A stretch of DNA of 64,000 nucleotides from Avena insularis (Eukaryota > Streptophyta > Magnoliopsida > Poales > Poaceae), in NCBI GenBank assembly GCA_023614405.1, contig CM042688.1, positions 439,942,028 to 440,006,027 on the forward strand. Reading direction: 5' to 3'. Under the pieces are notes generated by a model. That model saw only the letters and a program-made list of their open reading frames with translations. It had not been told where the DNA came from and searched no databases. Both the position numbers and the translations under genes were made by a program. Below, piece by piece: positions 45,212 to 55,074 of this stretch. Numbering within the stretch: the stretch's first letter is position 1; every line of letters begins with the position of its first letter.

Positions 45212-45339
45212 ACAAGATGACGAACCAGCGTGCGTAATTTTTTGTGCGGCAGGGGGGAACGGCGAACGACGACAACCAGGACTTTCCACGATAGCAGCAC
45301 CACGCTACGGAACGATCCTTCTGGCAAGCTGATCATTAG
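45212..45339 (+). pseudogene. Candidate captured exon in Helitron-C
   Basis: A 128-nt GC-rich block lies between a strong acceptor (T-rich tract then AACCAG at 45211) and a strong donor (ATTAG then GTATGT from 45340). The frame open across the exon gives RTFHDSSTTLRNDPSGKLII. No family is recognised. Confidence 0.4.
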
Positions 45340-48154
45340 GTATGTTTCTAATATCGAGCCCCACAGCCGATACATCTTCACATGGAAGTGCACATGCACG
45401 TCCGTTTGTCAATCTTCCTCCTCCAGTTTTTCCTTTTTCCGTTCTCTCACATTTGTCTATGTCTCGCATGGAATAGTTAACATGCAAGACAACTCAAGTG
45501 ACTACGAGAACCAGATGTGTCATATATGTACCTTCGCTGTCCTGATAGCGAGGTTTCCCATGTCAAGAAACAAGGGTGAGAAGCAAACGACAAGGAACAT
45601 GGGCGAGCTGTGTCTTAGAGACGTCCAGCATGGGTAGCTACTGTTCTTTTTCTTTTCTTTTCTTATTACGCAACCATTGTTATTAAGGTAGTGGTGCATT
45701 TTTTCCAATCGCTTGATGGTGTACTTTGCCTGGAGGCAAAACGTTAACGTGTACATATGCCATATTGTTTCATAAATTGTACAACGACTATTGTTAGTTC
45801 TATGATAGAACCCGACTTACAAGCTTTTGCATGTATACGAGATAGTGTAATGTATAATATTAATGCATTACCGATATTCGTTTGTGTGTCTGACTGTTCC
45901 GAACTGACACCGACTTCATGACTCGGGTTCAAAGATTATAATGCAGATGCACATGGAAAGCCATATCATTATAGTTGTAGGAAGAAGAAAAATTGTGAAC
46001 TCTCTGAAAAGCAGCCAAGTGTAAGGCGTGCAATTCTCATGGGAATCAAACATGTAGACACCATGAGCCTATAGAGACGTGCAGATGTTAAATCCCACGC
46101 TGGAACACTGACAAGATTTTTAGACTCTATCACCTTTAAGCCTTCTGTTGTACATCTTTCTTCCTAATAGACATGCCTCAGAGAGCACGGTCGCAGCGTA
46201 GATATTTTGTACTGTCGTTAGCCTCACAATCTTATCGAATGTATTTCAGCGTTCCAAGATTGAAAACCAATAATCAACGTTGTGTTTAATGTGTGTGCAT
46301 ACATGGTACGCGTCTAGGATACTATGTACTATTTTTCTATGTTCGATTCTGATTCACATGCCTTTGGGACGAATTACGTGGTATGTACGGCTCAGACGTG
46401 CTATATCCGATTACACGCGTCTTCGGTGCTTACAACATGAACATAGAGTATATCGATCACGAGTGCGACCGTATTACAAACGTTATGTGTGTCGTCCGGC
46501 TTGAAATTTTGTGTTTTGCTTCTTGGCCTAACCGCTATACCCCAGGGGCGCAAAGTGGAGTCTAGTTCTTACAATGACCGCCATTTCACAAAAAGATCTC
46601 TATTACAAGATAATGACTATGGATATGAAGAAGGTAGGAGATGGAGGTGATGAACTATGGTGGTGTGGATCTCCTTATGTGTGTGAAGGATGAGATCTGA
46701 ATGGCGACTGTGTTCTGCAGTGGCTGGAGGGTGCGTCTCTCCTCGAATGAGCTCGCTCCCTTCACATAAGTAGTTTTGTTCGACCTAAGGAAGGCACCGG
46801 CGGGTAGTACGGGTGGACCGCCTGTATCGATGCTCATTACGGCTCCAAGAAACCCCTTTTCGCCCCTGGTTGACTTGGTTGTGTTGGCAACAACATATCT
46901 TTCATTAATTGCTCCTAATTTCTCCATAACAGTGTGGTTTTCTGCACATCACAAATTAAGAGAGGGATTTGCACATATTTGCAGTAATTAGTCATTAGTA
47001 GCAAGGCTAGAGAGATATTTATTCAATTTCTTGACTTAAAATAAGATTTAAATGCAGATAAAGATGACTGTTTTCACAGCCATCAACATCCACAAGCTTA
47101 AACCTTGATCATCCTCGAGAAAGAAAACAAAAATCATAAGGAACTCATAAATTCACTTATGAGATATAGCCATATGAGTCTAGCACTTCTTCCATTTGAA
47201 ATCTTATCATAGTTAGAGTAGTGCCAAGAATATCATACTAGCTTTGGTAACTCAAGACAATCAAAGTAAAGTCTCTATAAACATAAGGAATTATAAGTCT
47301 AGCAAACATTCCAATTCCTCTAGTTACCTCTCAACTTGCCAAGGAGCACTAGGAAGTTTCATAAAATCAAATTAAGTGTGAGAGATCATGTCAAAAGAAG
47401 CATAACAATCAAGTGTCTCATTGAAACCCACATCAATGAATCAAATCCATCAAAACACTTCTTTCTATTTATTGCCTTTCAAGAAATTCATATAATAGTA
47501 TCAATACCATGCCAAAGACTTTGTAGGTGATCACATTGGATTCAATAATAGTTTCTAGTTGAAGTCATTAATGACTTTTTTTTAACATTTTGCACAGCCC
47601 TCAAGAGTACCAATACTTTACCCACAGGTAGTTGGCTACCCATGTCCTTAGGTCATAGCCGAAAATCTGATTTATGCCTACATCATTTGAAGTCTAGCGG
47701 AGTTGTTGGCATCCGATGGTCTGCATCAAAAAAATTGTAGAAAAGCTTTCAAGCAATATCATACTTCAGATCCACATTTAGTTTTGGCATGCATATCAAT
47801 CACTATTAGATTTCATTTCAATCAAACAACTCATTTCGAAAGTGCTATCAAGACTACCATTAAGTCCATGGAGTTGAGTATCTTCAAGGTTAAACTTTTA
47901 GACAATCAACATCATACAAGTCATGCTTAAATACTTTTTCTTATTGCACTTATTTAGCATAATTATTTTCAAGGCAAGAGTCGGTTAACTACAAGAACTA
48001 GAGCGAAAGCTTACCCGACTACTTACTCATACGAATAGAAAGCTTTACTCTATCTATTTTGAATTACTTCCACTAACATAGTACCTTAACAATACTAGCA
48101 ACTACCATAAAAATTTCAAATTTCTAAAGTGGGAGACATAGGACATACCTCTCA

Positions 48155-48385
48155 CACTACTAGGAAACAGCTTATCTGTGGCACATGGAAATGAGACTTC
48201 TATGGCGCATATCCTAGTCGCCACTTTTACCTCGCCAGTGATAACTACTTCCTATGGCGCATATGAAGACATATGTGGCGCATTTCTTCATATGCGCCAC
48301 AGGAAGAACTTCAGTGGCGCATTTACATATATGCGCCACAGAAAGCCTATGCGCCACTGACTATATAATTATATGCGTCACTGAT
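48155..48385 (-). repeat. CACTA-3 terminus and subterminal GTGGCGCAT repeats
   Basis: About nine copies of a GTGGCGCAT(A/T)T core occur in both orientations, for example TATGGCGCATAT near 48200, TGTGGCGCATTT near 48273, CATATGCGCCACAGG near 48291 and CAGTGGCGCATTT near 48313. Adjacent inverted copies can pair as small hairpins. Confidence 0.8.
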
Positions 48386-48643
48386 TGTGTAACACGTATT
48401 CAAAGTAAAATATGTTCCTGGTGTATAATCAAGTATTTATACAGGATTTATATAGTATTTATCCAGATGAGTATAAAGTACATTGCACAAGTAGTAGATG
48501 CATGAAAACCGACATATATATAATACAAACACTTAGAGCCTGATCGAGATACATATATAGTGTCAAGTGCCGAATTTTTACACAAGTGTCAAATACAAAG
48601 TTCATATCATCTCACATTACAAATATGAAGTGGCCACCGCCGC

Positions 48644-48901
48644 CTACACTAGGATCAAATAGAATACAGCTGTGATAATGGTGAGCAAGAGCATGAGGCC
48701 GACCAATATCTTCATCCGGTTCTTCTTCCATAGGTGGTTCCTCCACTTTGCTACCGCCTCCTCTCTAGTCGCGTATCCTTTGTAGATGTTGCCGCTGAAC
48801 TTGTTCACTTGTTTGTGACAATCCTCCCACTCCTCGTAGACTCCTGGAACCCTACCCATGTACACCACATACCACCTCGTCGCCATCTCTATAGATGACA
48901 A
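48644..48901 (-). CDS. Viroplasmin/RNase H1-N-like small protein with membrane tail (CACTA-3)
   Basis: Minus strand; the likely start is the ATG at 48886 (MATRWYVVYMGRVPGVY), directly after an AG acceptor-like CTATAG. The longer frame from 48901 adds five residues. Residues from about 8 to 50 carry WYVVYMGRVPGVYEEWEDCH, VNKFSGN and YKGYATREEAVAKW. This is the caulimovirus VI/RNase H1 N-terminal fold motif, which binds double-stranded nucleic acid in RNase H1. After a basic stretch (WKKNRMK) a hydrophobic segment of about 20 residues (ILVGLMLLLTIITAVFYLIL) ends the protein, a likely C-terminal membrane anchor. No RNase H catalytic domain follows. The role in CACTA elements is unknown. Confidence 0.7.
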   Translation of the reverse strand: MSSIEMATRWYVVYMGRVPGVYEEWEDCHKQVNKFSGNIYKGYATREEAVAKWRNHLWKKNRMKILVGLMLLLTIITAVFYLILV

Positions 48902-49329
48902 GGCATATTAGTAAAAATACAATGAAAATAATTAATAAAGGGTTCACATCCATATATATATGTTCACAAAATATAAAACAAAGGATCCATAAACCTAAAA
49001 GATAGATCATCGTAGAAGCAATAAGTTCAACGACAACACGATCACAAGGTAGTTTAAATCTAACAACAATGACCATTTCGACCACAAGATAGTAAAGTTT
49101 ATGACACACACACTAATACAGCAGGCGTCTATCAAGAATATACACACACTGGATCATGCTAGAGACACAATTGGAAATACGTGGCTAGCGAATACCTCGG
49201 GGCAACGACGGTGAGTGTGCAGTATTTGTCATTGCGCAACACAATTGGAACGGAATGTTGGAAAAAGAGCAAAGGAATAAATCTATAAGAAATGCATAAG
49301 TTACGGCGGCGATGAGCGAGTGTGTGTAC

Positions 49330-50376
49330 TTACTCGGGAAAGAAAGGCAAAAGAAGTGTGTCCTTCCTCTTGTTGTCGACCATGAACTTCTCGAGGTACG
49401 CCGTCGCCTTGGTCCATGTCTCTGATCCTTTGACCAACTGGCTGTCCTGCATGTAGTAGGGATCCACTATCGCGATTTCCGGGGTACTCTCTCTCTTGAT
49501 CTTGATCGCCAGATTGAGCACATATAGGCGGACGAAGTTATAGTACAGCCGTTTCGTGAGAAACAACTTGAATATGTCCTCGAACGCTATGAAGAATATA
49601 TCCGCGGGAGGTTCATAGACGAAGCCCACGTCCAAAGGCACCTTGGCCGTGAAAACCGGGTAATTTGGATCTTCGTCTTTAAGAAGGAGGCCCTCTAGTG
49701 TCTTGACACCCTCGTGCAAAGTTAACATGGCTCCAACTTCCATGTGGAGCATATCCGGAGTCAATATCGGATCACAAGCTACATGCACTTGGGGCAAGCC
49801 ATATTGTGTGGATGGTACAACGACGGCGTCCTGACCTTGGATCCTCTTCAGAAGAGGCTGGCTCGCACCCTTCTTATTATTATTACCTCTCTTCCTGTAG
49901 TGCTTCTTCTTCACAACAGCGTCAGCCACTGCCATCTGCTCATCAGCCGCCTTTCGGAGTGTGTTGGGGCTGAAAACCAATCCCGGTTTCTCTTGTGGTG
50001 GATCGGCGGCCGGAGGCGTCTCTTGAGAAAGACCATGGAAGACCAGGCGCTGCGTGCATGTATTGGGCCGACCAGCTTGATGGTCGCGAGATGTGAAGGG
50101 TTCTTCATCCACAGAAGGCATATACAATCCTTTGTCGGTGCCGGTGTTGATGAAGTCGTCAACGTTGACCAATTCATCATCATATTCATGGGTGCCATCA
50201 TGTGGTGGTAGTAGCAGCGGCGACGGAGGTTGCGACACAACGTCTTTGCCATGTGGCGGTACACACGCTGCTAAGAGTTGCTGGTGACGGCTGGTGGTGG
50301 CGACATGGCGGCTGCTGGCTTCCGAGGTGGTGGTTGGGCGATCGATCGAGAGGTGGCACCGGTGCTTCCCCCGCAA
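49330..50376 (-). CDS. CACTA-3 coding exon, C-terminal region of unknown protein
   Basis: 348 codons open on the minus strand. The N-terminal third is low-complexity (Ser/Thr/His/Pro-rich). A basic patch (KKKHYRKRGNNNKK, about residue 156) is followed by a more ordered end with VYEPPADIFFIAFEDIFKLF, YNFVRLYVLNLAIKIK and LEKFMVDNKRKDTLLLPFFP. The frame stops exactly at a GTAAGT splice donor (GA then GTAAGT at 49331), so the stop codon is probably intronic. In related Triticeae CACTA genes, as I remember them, this end leads into a Ulp1-like protease domain; that exon is not visible here. Confidence 0.55.
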   Translation of the reverse strand: MRGKHRCHLSIDRPTTTSEASSRHVATTSRHQQLLAACVPPHGKDVVSQPPSPLLLPPHDGTHEYDDELVNVDDFINTGTDKGLYMPSVDEEPFTSRDHQAGRPNTCTQRLVFHGLSQETPPAADPPQEKPGLVFSPNTLRKAADEQMAVADAVVKKKHYRKRGNNNKKGASQPLLKRIQGQDAVVVPSTQYGLPQVHVACDPILTPDMLHMEVGAMLTLHEGVKTLEGLLLKDEDPNYPVFTAKVPLDVGFVYEPPADIFFIAFEDIFKLFLTKRLYYNFVRLYVLNLAIKIKRESTPEIAIVDPYYMQDSQLVKGSETWTKATAYLEKFMVDNKRKDTLLLPFFPE

Positions 50377-50400
50377 GACGAATCTGGGTCTTCGGCCATG

Positions 50401-50664
50401 TCAAGGGCCAGTTTTAGCATTCTCCAAGGGTCTTGTGTTCGTCGGCTCCCTGAGGTTGAAAGGGGGGTCCATGTCGTCGCACCCTAGGAACACCCGAGCC
50501 AACCTGACCCTCATCACGTCATCATACATTGGATTGTTGTGCATCGTGCAGCTCACTGGTTGTATGTGAGTGCCCTTGGCAACATCCTTCAACTCACCGC
50601 CGACATCTTTAAGTAGGAGTACGCAAGAAGTGTCCCGAGGCAAAACATGTTGTTGGGCGTCATG
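50401..50664 (-). pseudogene. CACTA-3 exon fragment
   Basis: The minus-strand frame reads PRDTSCVLLLKDVGGELKDV, HNNPMYDDVMRVRLARVFLG and DMDPPFNLREPTNTRP, and ends at a TGA at 50401. The next frame (50376 down) continues the coding sequence, so a frameshift near 50400 separates two parts of one exon. No clear acceptor was found upstream of 50664. Confidence 0.45.
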
Positions 50665-50723
50665 AGATGGCAGCAGTCATGCATCAAAGGCATAAAGGAG
50701 ATGACGTGCACTAACTAATTAGT

Positions 50724-51387
50724 TACCTTGGTGATGGCGTGGAGCTCGGCTAATGTAGAGACACGGCCGATGCCGGCGGCCGGCCTATCATCATCTACAA
50801 TCTCCCGCTCGGGTGCCTCACGAAGCACCAACGCTGTCGGCTGCGCCTTATTGGTATCTTTGGCGGGAGGAGGCGTCGGTGTGACCAAAACGAGCGGCTG
50901 CGTCCCGACGTTGACGACCGGCAGGGTCACCAGGTCCAGCGACACGGTAACATTGATGCCCGAGTTGCTGCCGCTTAAGCTTGGCAGATGTATCGGCCCC
51001 TGTCGACCTCCCGCATTCCAAGTACTAAGCCCCTCGAAAAACTCAGGGGCGATCATCGAGCGGAGCTTCTCTTCCACTAACTTGTCCACCGTTTTCTCGT
51101 CCACCGTCTTCTCCTCTAGTGTCTGCACCTTCATCTTCAGCTCTTCAACAGTGGCTTTATCCTTAGCCGCCAACCGGTTCTTCCTCTCCCTTCTTTTCTT
51201 GGCGTCCTCTTTGTAGTACTCCTTAAATTTCATGCTCGTACCGAAGCCGGACACACGACCAGCTGAGGACGGCGGCAACCCCTTGTCGCTCTTCTTGTAA
51301 GCATTGGTCTCCCTATTGAAAACCGTGTCCCATGGCTCCGTCGAATCCTGGGACAACTCTGTGGCAGTAGCGTTCAGTTCCTCCTCC
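50724..51387 (-). CDS. CACTA-3 exon with coiled-coil region
   Basis: The minus-strand frame 50715-51398 is bounded by a good acceptor (TCTCTGCAG before GAGGAGGAACTG at 51387) and a donor (CACCAAG then GTAACT near 50726). It encodes a charged helical stretch (FKEYYKEDAKKRRERKNRLA, VEELKMKVQTLEEKTVDEKT), probably a coiled coil, then a Pro/Thr-rich linker. The upstream exon ends at 51482, so the intron is about 95 nt. Coiled coils are usual in the second, DNA-binding protein of CACTA elements. Confidence 0.6.
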
Positions 51388-51481
51388 TGCAGAGACAAGG
51401 AAAGGTGAACCCATTTAGATTCTTGGCTTTATTATTTTAATTAGAACACAATAGACTTGATATCGGCGATAAATTCCTTAC

Positions 51482-52518
51482 CAGATTCTTCTCGAAGTCC
51501 TTCACCTCTGGATCGTCGGTGATGAACTCCCCCATTTCCTTGTCCAGGTAGTAGCAGGCCCGAACAAATTGACTAAGCTGCAAGTCTGTGATTTTAAGCC
51601 AAGGGTTGTCTTTACCAAGGCATTCAAGCTCGGCGTCCTCCTTGTCCCAAATGGCCTGTTTCCCCTGTAACTGCCACTTCCAAGGCGGTAGTTACCTATG
51701 TTCTGTTCCCGCATACTCCTTCCCCATTTAGTCCATTTTATAGCGTCAGTGGTAGCAATATCCGCCTTGAATATCTTAAACTCCTCTTCGTTGAGCATCA
51801 GATTTTTCTTACTAATAACCTCCCAGCTTTCACCTTTGTCAATGATAGTCTTCACCCAGGTTTTCCAGCTTCTCAAGGCGTTGCTCATCTTCGTGAGGGC
51901 TAGTTTGTTCACCGGGTTCTTTCTCTCGAGGTTTCTAAACCGCTCTGGGAATCTATATCGCTTGTGAAGCTTCTTAAGGAGGTTATCCACCAAAGCTGCA
52001 TTGTCAGCATGTTTGATGTACTTTGTGTTGATCGACATGCTTTCCTGGACGATGCACCCGAGTTGCAGGCCGTACCCTTTAGCAATCACCTCTGGCGCAA
52101 TGGGTTGGCCACTTTCTGTGACCTTAGTGAACTCATCACAGATGATGGCGAGCACTAGCACCTTTCGCTCCTTCTTTTCCTTCTTCTTCTTTTGAGAAGC
52201 GGCCGGGTTGCCGCTACCGCCATCTGTGCGCTTGCCACCATCGGTGCGGGCACCACCATCAGTGGTGCCATCCTCTTCGCCGCCGCCTTCACTAGTTCCA
52301 TCGTAGACGTCTTCGTCCCCCTCGTAATCAGGATCTCCTCCCTCATTGGCCCTAGCAGCTCTGGCGACGGTCGCCTCCTCCTCTGGTGGTGGTGTCATCC
52401 TCATCGCCTCCTCCTCCTCCTGTTGGGAGCCCCGCCAGAATGACTGGTTGGCCTGTCTAGCTTGTTCTTTGACACTGATCATGTGCTTAGAAGGGCCGAC
52501 CTCATTGTTGCCCGACAT
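51482..52518 (-). pseudogene. CACTA-3 first long exon, Transposase_24 (Ptta/En/Spm)-like
   Basis: ATG at 52518, MSGNNEVGPSKH. An acidic, Gly/Thr-rich N-terminus with a KKKKEKKERK basic run near residue 113 is followed by an ordered region (GYGLQLGCIVQESMSINTKY, WKTWVKTIIDKGESWEVISK, AIKWTKWGRSMREQNIGNYR, GSGSYRGNRPF). This looks like the plant Ptta/En/Spm accessory transposase family. A one-base shift near 51685 moves the frame: WDKEDAELE and LQLSQFVRA-type text follow to the donor CTG then GTAAGG at 51482. With that shift the protein is truncated. Confidence 0.6.
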
Positions 52519-54480
52519 GTTTGCACTACTCTATTAAAAAGAGGCAAAAAGTTAGCACAAATCTCGGCCGAAAAATTCGGCATGACCTTTGCTAATTTTT
52601 TCACCTAGAAGTGCCCATTTCTCAACCGAAACAGAAGTGAATCGACACTTCGGGAGAAATGGGCAACTCAAATGAAATCCCTGCAAGACAAAACACCCCA
52701 TCCCCATATTGACAGCCCCATGCATTGACCCCAGCATCATCATCCATGCAGCCCCATCCATCATTCAAGCAACAATATAACAGATACATGTATAAGAAGA
52801 ACTTAAAAAACTTAAAAGGGTATAACAAATAATATATAAGCAGTATATATATCAGACATATGCTTCTGCTGAATGAAAACTGAGTAGCAGTTATAGTACA
52901 CAGAGACACACAGGCTCTCTTCTTCTTGCACACACACAGGCTATCAAGTTATAGTACACAAACTTTACCTTGCAGATCAGTAAAGGGGATTTTTTTATCT
53001 AGCGGCAGTACACATACACAATCATGATGCTCCTGATGGCTTTCACCAAAGCAAAGTTGGGTTGTAATCCATTCATTCCAAGAAGAGGGATAAAGGGAAC
53101 AATACATAATAGATATTTCCACTTAGCAGGCATGATATAATCTAAAAACTAATTATTTCTAGTGTTTAAGCAGTAGGGCAAAATTACAAGGGAAAGCCGA
53201 AATCTCAGACGACGATAATGAGCAATAATAACACTCTCTTGGTAAATTATCCAAAAGGAAAAAGGAGGCACTGGCAGCATAAAACTAGCTTCAGTTCTCC
53301 AACCCAATGATAAATTACTCTTGCTAACCTGGGAGTGGAACTACGGAAGGGAATGAAAGAGCAAAGAATTTTGTGCATAAAAAATGAAATTGGACAGAAC
53401 ACATGCACAACAGTGCTCACTGCATCCTGGTTGTTAACCAACATATGGAAGAAATGGTGAAACTTGGACCCCAGCTAGAAATACAACACTTGTGGGGGAA
53501 GGAAATTCTCACTCTGAAACTTCCAGAAGCAGCAGAACTGAAACCTAAGAAATAAAAATCATGAACCCGAAACTAGAAACAGGGGAGTGCAGTATCTGCT
53601 ATAAACTAGGGGAAGAGGGGGGAAACGAAACCATATTTGGGTCAAAAAAGAAAGAAAGACAGAGAATAGTACAATAGTTGCAGTAAAAAAAGCAGAACAT
53701 CACAAGTGTCGCAGCAATAATCATCAGGAAATGGCTCAATTCTCGTCCTGCCACATTAAAGAGGGCAAAGAAATAACACGGAAAAAAGATGAGGTGCACA
53801 GTACAGGAACAAGAAACACATCATTCTGAAGTGCACAATAACACTTTCTCTCACTCTCTGATGTTGCTTTTACTTGGCAAATAGAGAGGTGCTAACATAA
53901 GATAGAATTTTAGAACTACTATATGGTTGAGATTAGGTAAACATGTACAACAGGAAATTACATGTCTAGCCCTTTGGCCTAAAAGCAACATCAATACGTT
54001 TATCTCCTTATTTAGACAGGAACGGAATAGTATGATCATAAACAATGCACTAGTCAAATGGTAGTGCACTGGATTGAAGGAAACCACACGCACTATCTTA
54101 GAAGTGTCAGAAATCAGGTTATTCTGAATCCCTAAGATGCAACGTGCCCCTGCTGCTCCAATGGAACATGTAGGTGCAGCAGAACTCCGAAAATTTAGAG
54201 AATGGCATTATAATTTAGAATTCTGGGAAACCCTAAGCTGCACATCATTCTCTAGTGTCATCAACCACTGGAGTAAAACACAGAGGAATGTATGGAGAAG
54301 AAAACAAAGCACAATTATAAATCTAGGGCACATACACGCCTATGCATCCTATAGTGCTCCATCTCAACGGTCTAACATAGATAAGCTACATCAATGCCAA
54401 TTGGTCTAATAGTGATATCAAATACCAAATCTCAGTGGTGCAAGATCAACTACCTATGACTTGTCTCGAGAAAGAATATC
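52519..54480 (-). other. CACTA-3 upstream region, probable long 5' intron
   Basis: AT-rich, no credible coding frame on either strand, no repeats. It lies between the long exon and the GC-rich leader at 54600-54900 and most simply fits an intron in the 5' untranslated region. Confidence 0.35.
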
Positions 54481-54486
54481 TGCCAG

Positions 54487-54591
54487 GGCATGCTAGGGTT
54501 CTTCACTGAACAGAGAGCCAAGGCATGCTAGGGTTCTTCACTGAACAGAGAGCCAGGGCATGCTAGGGTTCTTCACTGAATAGAGAGCCAG
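54487..54591. repeat. 35-bp tandem repeat, three units
   Basis: Units at 54487-54521, 54522-54556 and 54557-54591, each starting GGCATGCTAGGGTTC and ending GAGAGCCA(A/G). Only one or two bases differ between units, so the expansion is recent. Confidence 0.9.
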
Positions 54592-54639
54592 GGGAAGGAT
54601 GCCTCCATGGGAATCCGCAATTACCTAGGGACGGTGGAT

Positions 54640-54900
54640 GGCACATGGCAAGGTGGATGCTAGGGATGGTGGATGGTGGACGGCGAGGTGGCTGCTCCTC
54701 CTGTGCGCTGCGGACGGCTGGGCTCCTCCTATGCGCTGTGGACGGGATCCTCCTCCCGCGTGCTGCGGACGTGCTCCTCCTCCACGGGCTCCGGCGATGG
54801 GGACGACTCTCCTCCACGGGCTTCGGCAGTGGGGCCGTCTCTCCTCCACGGGCTCCGGCGGTGGGGTCGGTGAGGGTAGCTAGGGTTGCGCACGACGATG
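54640..54900 (-). repeat. GC-rich low-complexity leader of the CACTA-3 gene
   Basis: Repeating CTCCTCCACGGGCTCCGGCG-type units (near 54772, 54811 and 54842) and GCGCTGTGGACGG variants. Frames are open in several phases on both strands because of the composition, not because of a gene. It is likely the transcribed 5' leader. Confidence 0.5.
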
Positions 54901-54973
54901 GGGGCGGCGAGAGAGTGAAGAACCGATCGAATGGATTAGCAGGGGAATGAAAGGCCTAACCGTTTATTTGGCT

Positions 54974-55074
54974 AAGTCCACAGGTTCTGTGGCGCATTTC
55001 GGCAATATGCACCGAAGAAGTTGGAACATCTGTGGCGCATATTTCCGAAATGCACCACAGAACCTGTGGACTTA
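54974..55074. repeat. 100-bp inverted repeat at the cut end of CACTA-3
   Basis: The left arm, AAGTCCACAGGTTCTGTGGC and onward to TTTCGG, pairs with the right arm from CCGAAATGCACCACAGAACC onward to GTGGACTT. The loop is about 40 bp. It contains two GTGGCGCAT cores, so it belongs to the far subterminal repeats of CACTA-3. The LTR boundary is at 55075. Confidence 0.75.

Larger units (their letters stand above)
43840..46565 (+). mobile_element. Helitron-C: 2,726-bp Helitron inside the Gypsy-3 LTR
   Basis: The 5' end is TCAGGAGTAAATAATAGCG and the 3' end is GCAAAGTGGAGTCTAG, flanked by A (43839) and T (46566). Removing it rejoins AAATA and TTCTTACAATG. The solo LTR at 25828-27116 has the same site uninterrupted between 26350 and 26351. 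This gives a precise insertion with no duplication, the hallmark of Helitrons. There is no Rep/helicase. The interior is GC-rich from 43900 to 45400 and gene-like. Confidence 0.85.
43080..48154 (-). mobile_element. Gypsy-3: 3' LTR and part of the body, cut by CACTA-3
   Basis: The 3' LTR spans 43080-47085 on the minus strand (starts TGATGGCTGTG, ends GAAGGTATCA) and includes a 2.7-kb Helitron; net LTR length is 1,280 bp. The polypurine tract (minus TAAGCTTGTGGATGT) lies at 47086-47100. The body 47101-48154 has no frame and is truncated by the CACTA-3 terminus at 48155. The 5' LTR lies beyond the window. The body start resembles Gypsy-1 and Gypsy-2 only around the polypurine tract. Confidence 0.82.
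48155..55074 (-). mobile_element. CACTA-3: CACTA element, right end cut by an LTR element
   Basis: The left terminus is CACTACTAGGAAA at 48155, with subterminal repeats built on GTGGCGCAT in both orientations (48170-48385). The same motif returns at 54975-55074, where the element is cut by the LTR at 55075. Between them is a minus-strand, intron-containing coding region of a type seen in Triticeae CACTA elements. The true second terminus is outside the window, displaced by the nested LTR elements. No TNP2 transposase is present in the visible part. It inserted into the Gypsy-3 body. Confidence 0.78.

Noticed and set aside
48644..48901. Viroplasmin-like frame as an integrated plant pararetrovirus
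   Set aside because: No coat, movement or polymerase sequence nearby, and it sits among CACTA exons; the motif also occurs in cellular RNase H1.
49744..50290. Plus-strand frames opposite the CACTA-3 exons
   Set aside because: Antisense shadows; splice sites and protein text support the minus strand.
54563..54950. Several Arg/Pro-rich frames of 66-101 codons
   Set aside because: Low-complexity GC-rich repeats are open in many phases on both strands.
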